Positions 24,247-32,192 of a DNA stretch of 34,155 bases are shown in pieces. Location of the stretch: assembly GCF_000367345.1 (NCBI RefSeq), contig NZ_BARE01000048.1, forward strand, positions 1 to 34,155, given 5' to 3'. Made by a program: the position numbers and the translations under genes. How positions within the stretch are numbered: the stretch's first letter is position 1; every line of letters starts with the position of its first letter. The DNA comes from Sphingobium xenophagum NBRC 107872 (lineage in GTDB: Bacteria > Pseudomonadota > Alphaproteobacteria > Sphingomonadales > Sphingomonadaceae). The notes beneath the pieces were generated by a model, which worked only from the letters and a program-made list of their open reading frames with translations, did not search any database and was not told where the DNA came from.

Positions 24247-24350
24247 TGCGCGCGCGCCTGGTGAAGCTCGGCTGGTTCGTCGGCATATGGACGACGAGCG
24301 TTGCCGCGCTGCTGCTGGTATCGCTGGGACTGCGTTATTGGCTGATGTAA
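24246..24350 (+). CDS. DUF2474/CydX-like small subunit of the bd oxidase
   Basis: A 34-residue single-helix membrane peptide. It starts MRARLVKLGWFVGIWTTSVA and continues with a hydrophobic stretch ending LRYWLM. The Gly-Trp-Phe start of the helix, the Trp/Ser pair and the terminal Arg match the DUF2474 pattern found after cioB, the counterpart of CydX. It overlaps cioB by one base (TGATG). It likely stabilises the oxidase complex. The 55 bases after it, up to the convergent clc gene, show no convincing terminator. Confidence 0.85.
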   Translation: MRARLVKLGWFVGIWTTSVAALLLVSLGLRYWLM

Positions 24351-24405
24351 TGGCTCAGCCGTCGGCCCGATGCCCTGCCCTACCCTGGCTCAGGTTTGCC
24401 CATTG

Positions 24406-25752
24406 TCATGATCTAGGCGTTTCTGCCGGATCGTGACGAGCGGACTCCGCTTCCGCATCTGTTTCGGTCGGCGGTGGCAGGAAGGAAAGCGAGAGCGCGT
24501 GGTAGAGCCGCTCCTTCGAGACGGTCTGTGCAACCACATCAGCGATCAACGCCGAGGCGAGCAGCGGCATCATCAAGCCGCGGCTGGCCGTTGTTTCCGA
24601 GATGATTATGACCGCGGTCAGCGGTGCCCGAACGACGCCGGTAAAGTAAGCGACCATGCCCAGCAGCACGATCGCGCCACCCGGATAGGTCGGGAACAGC
24701 CAGCGAAGCATGTCGCCGACACCTGCGCCGACCGACAGAGACGGCGCGAAGATACCGCCGGGCATGCCCGACACCGCCGTGGCAAGCGTGGTCGCCAGCT
24801 TGGCCAAGCCATACCAGTGGGGCGCATCGGCCCCGGTGATGATCGCGCGTGCCGCGCTATAGCCGGTGCCCCATGTCAGCCCGGTGGCGACCCCGATGAT
24901 CGCGACGATGGCGCCAAGCAGCCCGGCGAACAGCATAGGTCGCGCCCGCAGCCACGCGACGGGCGACCAGCGCGTGCGCCCTGTCGCCAGTACAGCGCGC
25001 GAAAAGAACGCGCCCATCAGCCCGCCCAGCACGCCAGCGCAGGGCGCTGCCAGCATCGTCTCACGCACTGACAGCGTCTGCCGCATGACACCGAAATAGA
25101 CATAGTCGCCCGACAGGCCGAGGCTGGTCATGCCCGCGATGAGCACGGCGGTCATGACGAGCAAGGTCATGCGCTGTTCATAGGCGGCGGCCAGTTCCTC
25201 GATAGCGAAGGCAACGCCGGCAAGCGGGGTATTGAAAGCGCCAGCGACGCCAGCTGCGCCACCTGCGATAAACACCGACGCGCGCAGGGGGATGGCCATG
25301 ATCCGGTGCGCATAGCCCATGATCGACGCCGCGACCTGAACGGTCGGGCCTTCACGACCGGTCGATGCACCAACAAGCAGCGTGCCGATCGTCAGGCCAA
25401 GCTTTACGATGACGATCCGCGCCGACACGAGCGCCGACATGGCATGATCGGGATCGCGCGTAGCCGCCATGACCTGCGGTATGCCCGACCCGCGCGCTGC
25501 AGGCGCGAGGCGAGCGGTGATGCCTGCAATGGCGGCATAGCCCAGCGGCGTGACGATCAGCGGCGCCCACCACCAGCGCATGGCTAGGACGGTAAAGCGT
25601 TCGCCCGCCCAGTCGGCGAGATGCGCGAACAGCAGGGCGACCAGGCCGATCGTGACTGCGCCGCCAAGAATAGCGACACGTCGCCGCCATACGGGCGCGG
25701 TGGGGCCATGTTCGCGCAGCAGATCGCGCGCCTGTTCGGGAAGATTCACCAT
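24406..25752 (-). CDS. ClC family H+/Cl- antiporter
   Basis: A 448-residue ClC-type chloride transporter, polytopic in the inner membrane. Selectivity-filter motifs are all present: GSGIPQ (88-93), GREGPTVQ (132-139) with the gating glutamate Glu134, and GGIFAPSLSVGAG later. The proton-path pair Glu185-Glu186 in AFAIEEL is kept, so it should exchange protons for chloride rather than act as a plain channel. The start at 25752 was chosen because residues upstream in this frame overlap the DUF2254 gene and do not look like protein. It is the last gene of the ion operon, 64 bases after the DUF2254 gene. No CBS domains follow. Confidence 0.9.
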   Translation of the reverse strand: MVNLPEQARDLLREHGPTAPVWRRRVAILGGAVTIGLVALLFAHLADWAGERFTVLAMRWWWAPLIVTPLGYAAIAGITARLAPAARGSGIPQVMAATRDPDHAMSALVSARIVIVKLGLTIGTLLVGASTGREGPTVQVAASIMGYAHRIMAIPLRASVFIAGGAAGVAGAFNTPLAGVAFAIEELAAAYEQRMTLLVMTAVLIAGMTSLGLSGDYVYFGVMRQTLSVRETMLAAPCAGVLGGLMGAFFSRAVLATGRTRWSPVAWLRARPMLFAGLLGAIVAIIGVATGLTWGTGYSAARAIITGADAPHWYGLAKLATTLATAVSGMPGGIFAPSLSVGAGVGDMLRWLFPTYPGGAIVLLGMVAYFTGVVRAPLTAVIIISETTASRGLMMPLLASALIADVVAQTVSKERLYHALSLSFLPPPTETDAEAESARHDPAETPRS

Positions 25753-25816
25753 GATCCGCCCGCCATAGCGCGTAACACTGCGGAAGTCAGGCAAAGCCGC
25801 CCGGCAAATGCGATAA

Positions 25817-27226
25817 TCATGCGGAGCCGCCCAGCCAACCAATATCGTCCCGCAGTCGGCGCTTGTAATCCGGAGCCGCCAACGCCCGGAGCAGAAGGTC
25901 GGCGCGACCGACAACCACGTCGCGACATGCCCCGTCCAGCTTCCCCTCCGCCAGCGTCCGAAACGCGCGCGCCTGGCCAACAAGCGTGGCAATCCGCCCA
26001 GCATCGTCGCAGCTAAGCGCGACATCGCCGAGCGCCTCCAGGAAGCGCTTACCCGCGATCCTGTCCGCACTGGCATATTGGGCAAGTGCACCGAAAGCGC
26101 GATCAATGAAGCCGTCGAACGTCACCGGATAGGCAATGACCCGCAGCGCATGGTCTTCGTCAGTGCGCAGGTGCGATGGAAGGTCGCGTCGGGCCAGTTC
26201 CGCCATCGCCGCGCCAAGCCAGTCGAGGCAGCTGTTCGCGGTGAACGGGTCATTGACCCCCGGCGAAAGGGCGCGCGCCGCAATCTCCACCAGTTCATCG
26301 ATCAGGAAGCGCAGATCCTGGAGAGCCGTGCGCCGCGCGCCGACCGCGAAGGCTTCACGCAACGCCTTCACCGCATCCTCACCGCATCGTTCGGCGGGCC
26401 AGGCTTCCAGCAGCACGCTGCCATTATGCGCGAAGTCGCCGGACTGATATTGCAGGCGGATCACCAGATCATGCTCACGCGCGGCCGCGAGCAGCGTGCC
26501 TTCGTCGATCAACTGGATATAGCCGATGTTCTTCGATCGAACAGGCGTCCGGCGCTCATATTCGGCAGAGGTCGCGTCTTCCCGGAAGGCGGAGGGAACA
26601 GACGGATTGTCCGGGCGCTCGCCGGGCGCTTCGCCTATGTAAGTGGGAAAGCGGGAGTCTATCTCCTCAATCAGCCGGTCGCCAATGCGCTCGATCACAT
26701 TGTTGATATGTATCCGCATCGGCACATGGTGAATGAAGAAGATCAGCACCGCGATCGAACAGAGGACGAGGATCAACGCCACCAGCAGCGCCAGTTGCGG
26801 CACGAATGCGGGTGCGCTCGCACCGCTTTCCCCGGCCGATCGTATCGTGCGCAACACCGTCAGCGAATAGACGAAGGTCGCGATAAAGGTACCCAGCGTC
26901 ACCTGGTTACCGCGATCGGACATGAAGTTGCTGAGCAAGCGCGGGCCATACTGGCCGGAGGCGTAGACCACGGCGGCGATCGTCACCGAAAAAGTGGTGC
27001 CGGCCACCCCGATCATCGACCCGCCGATCGAGGACAGCAGGGCGCGGGCACCATCGGGACGCGCGGCATAGAGCCACGGCATCCCGTCCATCCAGGTCGA
27101 ACCAGCGTGGCTGTCGACATAGACCATTCCCGACGCCAGCAGCAGTGCGGCGATGGCCATGATCGTCGGCACGAACCAGTAGCTTTCACGCAGGTCGTTG
27201 GACAGTCGCAGCAGGCGTGCCTTCAT
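25817..27226 (-). CDS. DUF2254 membrane protein
   Basis: A 469-residue protein of the DUF2254 family. Residues 1-175 contain four hydrophobic segments: at the N-terminus, around 65-90 with GVAGTTFSVTIAAVVYASGQYGPR, 105-120, and about 140-165. The signature DRGNQVTLGTFIATFVYSL follows the second. The C-terminal 280 residues are soluble, with SKNIGYIQLIDEGTL, RALSPGVNDPFTANSCLDWL and a helical end. The function is unknown; its place between two antiporters and a ClC exchanger suggests a link to membrane potential or ion stress. It overlaps the upstream antiporter gene by four bases. Confidence 0.88.
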   Translation of the reverse strand: MKARLLRLSNDLRESYWFVPTIMAIAALLLASGMVYVDSHAGSTWMDGMPWLYAARPDGARALLSSIGGSMIGVAGTTFSVTIAAVVYASGQYGPRLLSNFMSDRGNQVTLGTFIATFVYSLTVLRTIRSAGESGASAPAFVPQLALLVALILVLCSIAVLIFFIHHVPMRIHINNVIERIGDRLIEEIDSRFPTYIGEAPGERPDNPSVPSAFREDATSAEYERRTPVRSKNIGYIQLIDEGTLLAAAREHDLVIRLQYQSGDFAHNGSVLLEAWPAERCGEDAVKALREAFAVGARRTALQDLRFLIDELVEIAARALSPGVNDPFTANSCLDWLGAAMAELARRDLPSHLRTDEDHALRVIAYPVTFDGFIDRAFGALAQYASADRIAGKRFLEALGDVALSCDDAGRIATLVGQARAFRTLAEGKLDGACRDVVVGRADLLLRALAAPDYKRRLRDDIGWLGGSA

Positions 27227-28500
27227 GACTGGTTCCTCGCATCGGCAGCAGTGAGCCGTTCCAGCACCCGCTTGATCGTGCCGCCCTGAACAATGACGGA
27301 GAACAGGACGACGACATAAGTGGCGGCAAGGATCACCGAGCGCGCAGGCCCATCGGGCAATCCGAGCGCCAGCGCAATCGAGATGCCGCCACGCAAGCCG
27401 CCCCAGATCAGGGTGACCGGCACGACCCGGCCATATCGGTGCCCTGGCCGGATCGCACGAAGCGGCAGCAGCACCGACAGCGAACGCGCGACGAGCGCCA
27501 GAGGAATGGCAGCCAGTCCGAGGACGAGGAGCCGCAGATCAGCGGGGATCGTCACAACCTCCAGCCCGATCAGCAGGAACAGCACGGTGTTCAATATATC
27601 GTCGATCAGATCCCAGAATTTATGGAGATAATCGCGCGTGGTCTCGCTCATCGCATGCGCGACCCCGGCATTGCCGATGATGAGCCCCGCCACCGCCATC
27701 GCTACCGGGCCGCTGGCATGCAGCGGCCGGGCAATCGCATAGCCGCCCATCACGACTGCAAGGCTGATCAACACCTCGACCTTATAGTCGTCGATCGAGC
27801 GCATCATCCGGAACGCCAGCCACCCGACGATCAGTCCGAGCAGCACGCCGCCGCCTGCCTCCACCGCGAACAGTTCTGCCGCATGCGCCATTGAGAATGC
27901 ATCGCCAGACAGGGCGGACGCCAGGAGAATGGTGAAGATCACAACGCCGACACCATCGTTGAACAGGCTCTCACCGGCGACCGTCGCCTCCAGCGTGGGT
28001 GAGACGTTCGCGCGTTTGAGTACCCCCATCACCGACACCGGATCGGTCGGGCTGATGAGCGCCCCGAACACGAAGCACCAGATCGCCGGCAAATCGAACC
28101 CGATCGCGCGGGCGAGCAGCAGGAAGCCGCCACCGACAAGGGCGGAGGAAAGGGCTACACCAATCGTACTCAACACAATGATCGGCCAGCGCCCGCGCCG
28201 CATCTCCCCCCAGTCGACGTGGAGCGCGCCCGCGAACAGCAGGAAGGAAAGCATCCCGTCCATCAACGTGGTGTGGAAATCAATGCCGGCTATGAACCGA
28301 ACGACATCGCGCGCAAAGTCCGCGCCGGGTAGAATTCGGTCGATCCCGACCACGAGCAATGAAGCAATCGCCCCCATCACGGTCAACCCGATCGACGAGG
28401 GCAGCTTCAGATAGCGGTAGTTGAAATATCCAAGAGCGGCGGCCAGGACGATGAGGATCGCTGCCGCGTCAAACGGCGTCAGCCTGAGGCCGCCGATCAT
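27223..28500 (-). CDS. Cation:proton antiporter, CPA1/NhaP type
   Basis: A 425-residue Na+(K+)/H+ antiporter of the CPA1 family with about 12 membrane helices. The ion-binding region is visible: FGALISPTDPVSVMGVLKRA followed by EATVAGESLFNDGVGVVIF, where the Asn-Asp pair marks the electroneutral NhaP type. LIWGGLRGGISIALALGLP near residue 375 is the conserved Arg-containing helix of the family. There is no long cytoplasmic C-terminal domain. It overlaps the DUF389 gene upstream and the DUF2254 gene downstream by four bases each. It exchanges a monovalent cation for protons; the exact ion is not readable here. Confidence 0.9.
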   Translation of the reverse strand: MIGGLRLTPFDAAAILIVLAAALGYFNYRYLKLPSSIGLTVMGAIASLLVVGIDRILPGADFARDVVRFIAGIDFHTTLMDGMLSFLLFAGALHVDWGEMRRGRWPIIVLSTIGVALSSALVGGGFLLLARAIGFDLPAIWCFVFGALISPTDPVSVMGVLKRANVSPTLEATVAGESLFNDGVGVVIFTILLASALSGDAFSMAHAAELFAVEAGGGVLLGLIVGWLAFRMMRSIDDYKVEVLISLAVVMGGYAIARPLHASGPVAMAVAGLIIGNAGVAHAMSETTRDYLHKFWDLIDDILNTVLFLLIGLEVVTIPADLRLLVLGLAAIPLALVARSLSVLLPLRAIRPGHRYGRVVPVTLIWGGLRGGISIALALGLPDGPARSVILAATYVVVLFSVIVQGGTIKRVLERLTAADARNQS

Positions 28501-30068
28501 TGTGCGTCCCCGATAGACAGGCTGAAGCGTTGCCCCCCGCCCGGCGCGGGGGCGGCACGGATGCCCTGCGTCGCCAGCAGGGCGGCCACCGTCATGGCGC
28601 GGCGCTGGGTCAGGTTGGGGCGTACTGGCGGTTCGCCGACCGGCAAGCCGGGCACGGCCAGCATCGGCACGTTCCAGCGTTGTGCCGCCCAGATGGACGT
28701 CAGCACTGCAGCGCGTGCCGATGGATCGAGCGTGTCGACATTATCGGCGAAGGCGATCTCCGGCAGCGGCCCTTGCGGCGGTACGATCGCAACGTTCCAG
28801 CCATCGGTTTCGGCTGCGGCGCGTTCCTCCAATGTGCGATAGGTGGCGACTGTCGCACCCGGCAGTGGAACGGCGGCTGCGGTCGCGCGGCGGTGATCGC
28901 GGTCGATCGTCACATCATCGCTGGCAACTCCGGTGATCAGGGCGATCATCCGCGCCAGCGCGGCCATGCGCTGCGCCTCCAAATTTGTCTGTTCGCCCGC
29001 TTGCCGCAATTCCTCCCGCTGCGCGTCGAGCGCGCCGGCGCCCGGTTCGAGCAGGATCTGATCGATATCGAGCCGAACCGGACGGCCAAGCGCCGTTTCG
29101 ATCGCCTGTTGCAGATCCGCGGTTCTCTGGGTCCGATTGCGTGGCGTGATCACGACCGCACGGACGACATTGGGATTGCGGTCGAACGCCACTTCCAACT
29201 GGGTCACGCGCGCATCGCCGCCGAAGCGTTCGTTCAGCAACGATCGCACGCTGGATATCGTCAGCGCCTCACGGGCGATGCGGTTGAGCGACAGGCCGAG
29301 CGGCACGGCCATGACGGCAAAGACGAGCAGCAGCACCACGGTCTGCGCCCAACTCTGGCGGCTGGAAAGATGATGCCCGAAGCCATAATAGCGCGCCATC
29401 ACCGTTGCGGAGAGCGAGATGGTAATGAAGTTGGTGACAAATAGCGCAAGCGCGCCCCCCAGCACCGGCAGGTTCCAGGTCGCAAGACCATAGCCCACTA
29501 CGGCGAGCGGCGGCATCAGCGCCGTGGTGATGGCGACGCCCACGATCGTCTCGCCCCGGCCGCGAATGATCGCGAAGCTGCCGGCCAGCGCGGCAAACAG
29601 CGCGACGCCAAGGTCAAAGAGATTGGGGCGCGTGCGCGCGACAATCTCTGCCGTCGGCGCCTGCAATGGCGAAGCTGTCACGATCAGCGCCGTGAAGGCA
29701 ACGGCAGCGAAGGAGCCGATGGCAAGCGCCAGCAGCGATCGTCGCATCTCGGCGAAATCGAACAGCGCAAGGCTGAATCCGAAGCCCAGAATTGGACTCA
29801 TCAATGGCGAGATCAGCATCGCGCCGATCACTACCGCCGGGGATGATAGCAGCAGGCCGAGCACCGCGATGCCCGCGGACATCATCGTCATGAAGGCGTA
29901 GCGGGGCGACCATCCACTTTCGTCGATGATGCGGGCGACGACCGCCTGATGGTCGATTGTCCCGACGACGCGCCGCCGCCACCAGCGATACAGGGCCAGC
30001 CGGGCCAGTCCGGCATTCACCCGCCTGCCCGCGACATATGCGCGTTCGGTCAATCCTTCCATGCTCAT
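28497..30068 (-). CDS. DUF389 membrane protein with divergent OmpA-like C-terminus
   Basis: A 523-residue protein. Residues 55-265 form the DUF389 hydrophobic domain (TIGR00341 type), with SSPAVVIGAMLISPLMSPI, IRGRGETIVGVAITTALMPP and GALALFVTNFITISLSA, giving about six helices. A long soluble part follows. Residues 270-345 look like a paired alpha/beta region. Residues 345-375 are a helical Gln/Glu/Arg-rich linker. Residues 432-503 resemble an OmpA-like fold, with EIAFADNVDTLDPSARAAV and then NLTQRRAMTVAALLATQGI, which matches the LSQRRA-type helix. DUF389 function is unknown. The OmpA-like tail is unusual for it and could contact peptidoglycan if exported. It overlaps nhaA and the antiporter gene by four bases each. 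Confidence 0.85.
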   Translation of the reverse strand: MSMEGLTERAYVAGRRVNAGLARLALYRWWRRRVVGTIDHQAVVARIIDESGWSPRYAFMTMMSAGIAVLGLLLSSPAVVIGAMLISPLMSPILGFGFSLALFDFAEMRRSLLALAIGSFAAVAFTALIVTASPLQAPTAEIVARTRPNLFDLGVALFAALAGSFAIIRGRGETIVGVAITTALMPPLAVVGYGLATWNLPVLGGALALFVTNFITISLSATVMARYYGFGHHLSSRQSWAQTVVLLLVFAVMAVPLGLSLNRIAREALTISSVRSLLNERFGGDARVTQLEVAFDRNPNVVRAVVITPRNRTQRTADLQQAIETALGRPVRLDIDQILLEPGAGALDAQREELRQAGEQTNLEAQRMAALARMIALITGVASDDVTIDRDHRRATAAAVPLPGATVATYRTLEERAAAETDGWNVAIVPPQGPLPEIAFADNVDTLDPSARAAVLTSIWAAQRWNVPMLAVPGLPVGEPPVRPNLTQRRAMTVAALLATQGIRAAPAPGGGQRFSLSIGDAQ

Positions 30069-31258
30069 TCCGCCATGTCCCCCGATGCATGTAGCGCCAC
30101 ATTACCTGCCCGATGCAGCACGGCAAAGCCGATCAGCCCGGAGACAAACGACCCCGTCAAAATGCCGATCTTGGCCTGCGCTTGCAGCAATGGACTGTCG
30201 GGAAACGCAAGAAGCGTGATGAAGATGCTCATCGTAAAGCCAATACCGCAAAGAAGCGCTATGCCCAGCATCTGGATACGGGTTGCATGGGCGGGAAAAT
30301 CCGCTATCCCCACGCGGACAGCCAAGGATGAAAAGCAAAACACGCCGATCGCCTTCCCGAATATCAGCCCGGCGGCGGCACCGAATGTGACGGGCGCCAT
30401 CAACGCGCCGGACGGCAATCCAAGCAACGGCACGCCAGCATTCGCCAAGCCGAAAATCGGAACAACGATAAAGCCGACGGGCTTTTGCAGCGCGCGCTCG
30501 ATACGATGCAAGGGGCTGTCGCAGTCAGCGTCGGAGCGGCCAGGGGTGCGCTCCATCGGTATGGCAAAGGCAAGTATGACGCCAGCCAGCGTCGCGTGCA
30601 GGCCCGACCACAATATCAGTAGCCAGAGGAGCAGCCCAACCAGCAGGTAGGGCGACAAGCGGCGAACCCCGAAACGGTTGAACCCGATCAGGACAAAAAT
30701 TGCGAGGATCGCGCCCGCAAGATAAGGCAGCGAAAGGCCAGACGTGTAAAAAGCAGCGATGATGATCACCGCACCCAGATCATCAATGATCGCCAGCGCA
30801 GCCAGAAATATGCGCAGCGATCCTGGCACCCGCCTTCCAAGAAGCGCGATGACGCCCAGCGCAAATGCGATGTCGGTCGCCGCCGGGATCGCCCATCCGA
30901 TTGCTGTCGAACCTCGATTAAAACCAAGGTAGATCAGCGCCGGAACGATCATCCCGCCAAGCGCAGCCACACCTGGCAGGGCGCGCCGCGGCCATGTGGA
31001 AAGCTGGCCATCCAGAATCTCTCGCTTGATCTCCAGCCCGACCAACAGGAAGAATATGGTCATCAGACCATCGTTGATCCAATGTTCCAGCGAAAGCGGT
31101 CCGACGTCGGCATGGAGGATTGCAGCATAATCCTGCGCCAAAGGCGAATTGGCGATCAGCAGTGCCGCGACCGCAGCGCCCATCAGCACGATTCCAGCGG
31201 ACGACTGCGCTTCAAGAAAGCGCCGGATCGCGCTCGGGTGCGCGTGGGGGTGGTACAT
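30065..31258 (-). CDS. nhaA: Na+/H+ antiporter NhaA
   Basis: A 397-residue NhaA-family electrogenic antiporter (2 H+ per Na+ or Li+), inner membrane, about 12 helices. Functional residues are visible: the TDIAFALGVIALLG helix with the Asp equivalent to E. coli Asp133, and LAIIDDLGAVIIIA with the Asp163-Asp164 pair. LLVGLEIKREILDGQLS and GGMIVPALIYLGFN are also family-typical. It is the first gene of the five-gene ion operon, with an unusually long and structured leader upstream (31259-31390) that may sense a cation. Start ATG at 31258 is supported by the leader position and by the usual N-terminal motif RFLEAQSSAGIVLM. Confidence 0.95.
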   Translation of the reverse strand: MYHPHAHPSAIRRFLEAQSSAGIVLMGAAVAALLIANSPLAQDYAAILHADVGPLSLEHWINDGLMTIFFLLVGLEIKREILDGQLSTWPRRALPGVAALGGMIVPALIYLGFNRGSTAIGWAIPAATDIAFALGVIALLGRRVPGSLRIFLAALAIIDDLGAVIIIAAFYTSGLSLPYLAGAILAIFVLIGFNRFGVRRLSPYLLVGLLLWLLILWSGLHATLAGVILAFAIPMERTPGRSDADCDSPLHRIERALQKPVGFIVVPIFGLANAGVPLLGLPSGALMAPVTFGAAAGLIFGKAIGVFCFSSLAVRVGIADFPAHATRIQMLGIALLCGIGFTMSIFITLLAFPDSPLLQAQAKIGILTGSFVSGLIGFAVLHRAGNVALHASGDMAE

Positions 31259-31390
31259 GATATGATCGTCCGAATACGGCTAATGGTCCCTGGCGGCCCG
31301 ACCAGCGTGAATACCTGCCCGCACCTGCATATGGAAAACGAACACCCGGCGCCTCCATCGCATCGGCGGGTGGCAACCGCAACCGCTTCC
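31259..31390 (-). ncRNA. Structured nhaA leader, candidate cation (Li+/Na+) riboswitch
   Basis: The 5' region of nhaA folds by eye into defined elements. A 6-bp stem pairs CACCCG with CGGGUG (plus coordinates 31343-31372). Closer to the start, UGGUC/GACCA (31284-31304, 11-base loop) and CUGG/CCAG (31290-31305) are mutually exclusive stems sharing the same bases. A GGC/GCC closing pair and a GUAUUC repeat lie on either side. Such alternative pairing beside the start codon is riboswitch-like. Alphaproteobacterial nhaA genes are known to carry nhaA-I and nhaA-II RNAs, reported as lithium riboswitches; membership here is from memory and unproven. The remaining 31391-31527 should hold the promoters of nhaA and yqiJ, but no box is convincing. 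Confidence 0.45.
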
Positions 31391-31527
31391 GGGATTTTCT
31401 GACTTCAACGTCCGAAAAGATCAAACCGTGGAAGGCCTGGATGTTCGCGCATTCCCTCACTGCGTTGGCAGTCGGTTAACGCTTAATCTGGTGGATTTTG
31501 ATATGCCGTTAGACCTATGATGAAAGC

Positions 31528-32163
31528 ATGTTCGCCAATTTTCTCACGCCTGATTATGCCATATTCTCCATCGCCTTCGTCGTGATGGTGGGGATCGGCC
31601 TCATAGAGGCGATTGGACTAGGGCTAGGCAATTTCGATTTTGGGACGGATCTGGATAGCGCCGTCGACGTCGGCGATATGGAATTGCCTGACGCGCTTGG
31701 CTGGCTTGGACTAAAGCAGGGGCTGCCCATCCTGGTTTGGCTCACCTCACTGTTGGGCTGTTTCACGATCGCGGGCTTTGCCGTTCAGCAAGTTTCGACC
31801 GCCGTTCTGGGGGCGCCTTTACACTGGGGCATTGCTGGCGGTGTAGCTCTTCTCGCCGGTGGTGCGATGAACGCCTTCACGGCTGGCTGGCTCGCGCGAA
31901 TCCTGCCTGAATATGAAAGCACCATTGTCGATACTGAAGACCTGGTCATGCGTCGAGGCATGGTGTTGGAAGGAACCGCGCGTCGCGGCCATCCCGCCCG
32001 CGCCAAGGTCGTCGATCAGCACGGTCAGGCGCATTATGTGATGGTAGAGCCCCACAATGACGGCGATATCATCGGTGCGGGTGAGGGTGCATTGCTTGTA
32101 CGCCGCGTCGGCGCACTCTTCTTCGCTCAACCGGAAACGGATAGCAATTTTCGTCCAATCTGA
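31528..32163 (+). CDS. yqiJ: YqiJ-like membrane protein (NfeD/OB-fold flotillin partner)
   Basis: A 211-residue inner-membrane protein of the YqiJ family. It has an N-terminal helix (residues 10-33), a polar loop with NFDFGTDLDSAVD, two further helices around 65-90 and 98-122, and a C-terminal OB-fold-like domain (about 140-205, GMVLEGTARRGHPARAKVVDQHGQ). In E. coli yqiJ and yqiK form an operon, and NfeD-like proteins are standard partners of flotillins. Here too the flotillin gene follows after 29 bases. It probably anchors or assists the flotillin in membrane microdomains. The ATG at 31528 has only a weak GAAAG upstream. Confidence 0.88.
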   Translation: MFANFLTPDYAIFSIAFVVMVGIGLIEAIGLGLGNFDFGTDLDSAVDVGDMELPDALGWLGLKQGLPILVWLTSLLGCFTIAGFAVQQVSTAVLGAPLHWGIAGGVALLAGGAMNAFTAGWLARILPEYESTIVDTEDLVMRRGMVLEGTARRGHPARAKVVDQHGQAHYVMVEPHNDGDIIGAGEGALLVRRVGALFFAQPETDSNFRPI

Positions 32164-32192
32164 CTCATGCCTGTTGCGCATAGGAGACTGCC

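Noticed and set aside
24351..24393. Direct repeat TGGCTCAG (24351-24358 and 24386-24393) after the bd oxidase genes
   Set aside because: Only eight bases, two copies, no hairpin or T tract; not distinguishable from chance.
25753..26106. N-terminal extension of the ClC protein
   Set aside because: The extra 118 residues overlap the DUF2254 gene and do not resemble ClC N-termini.
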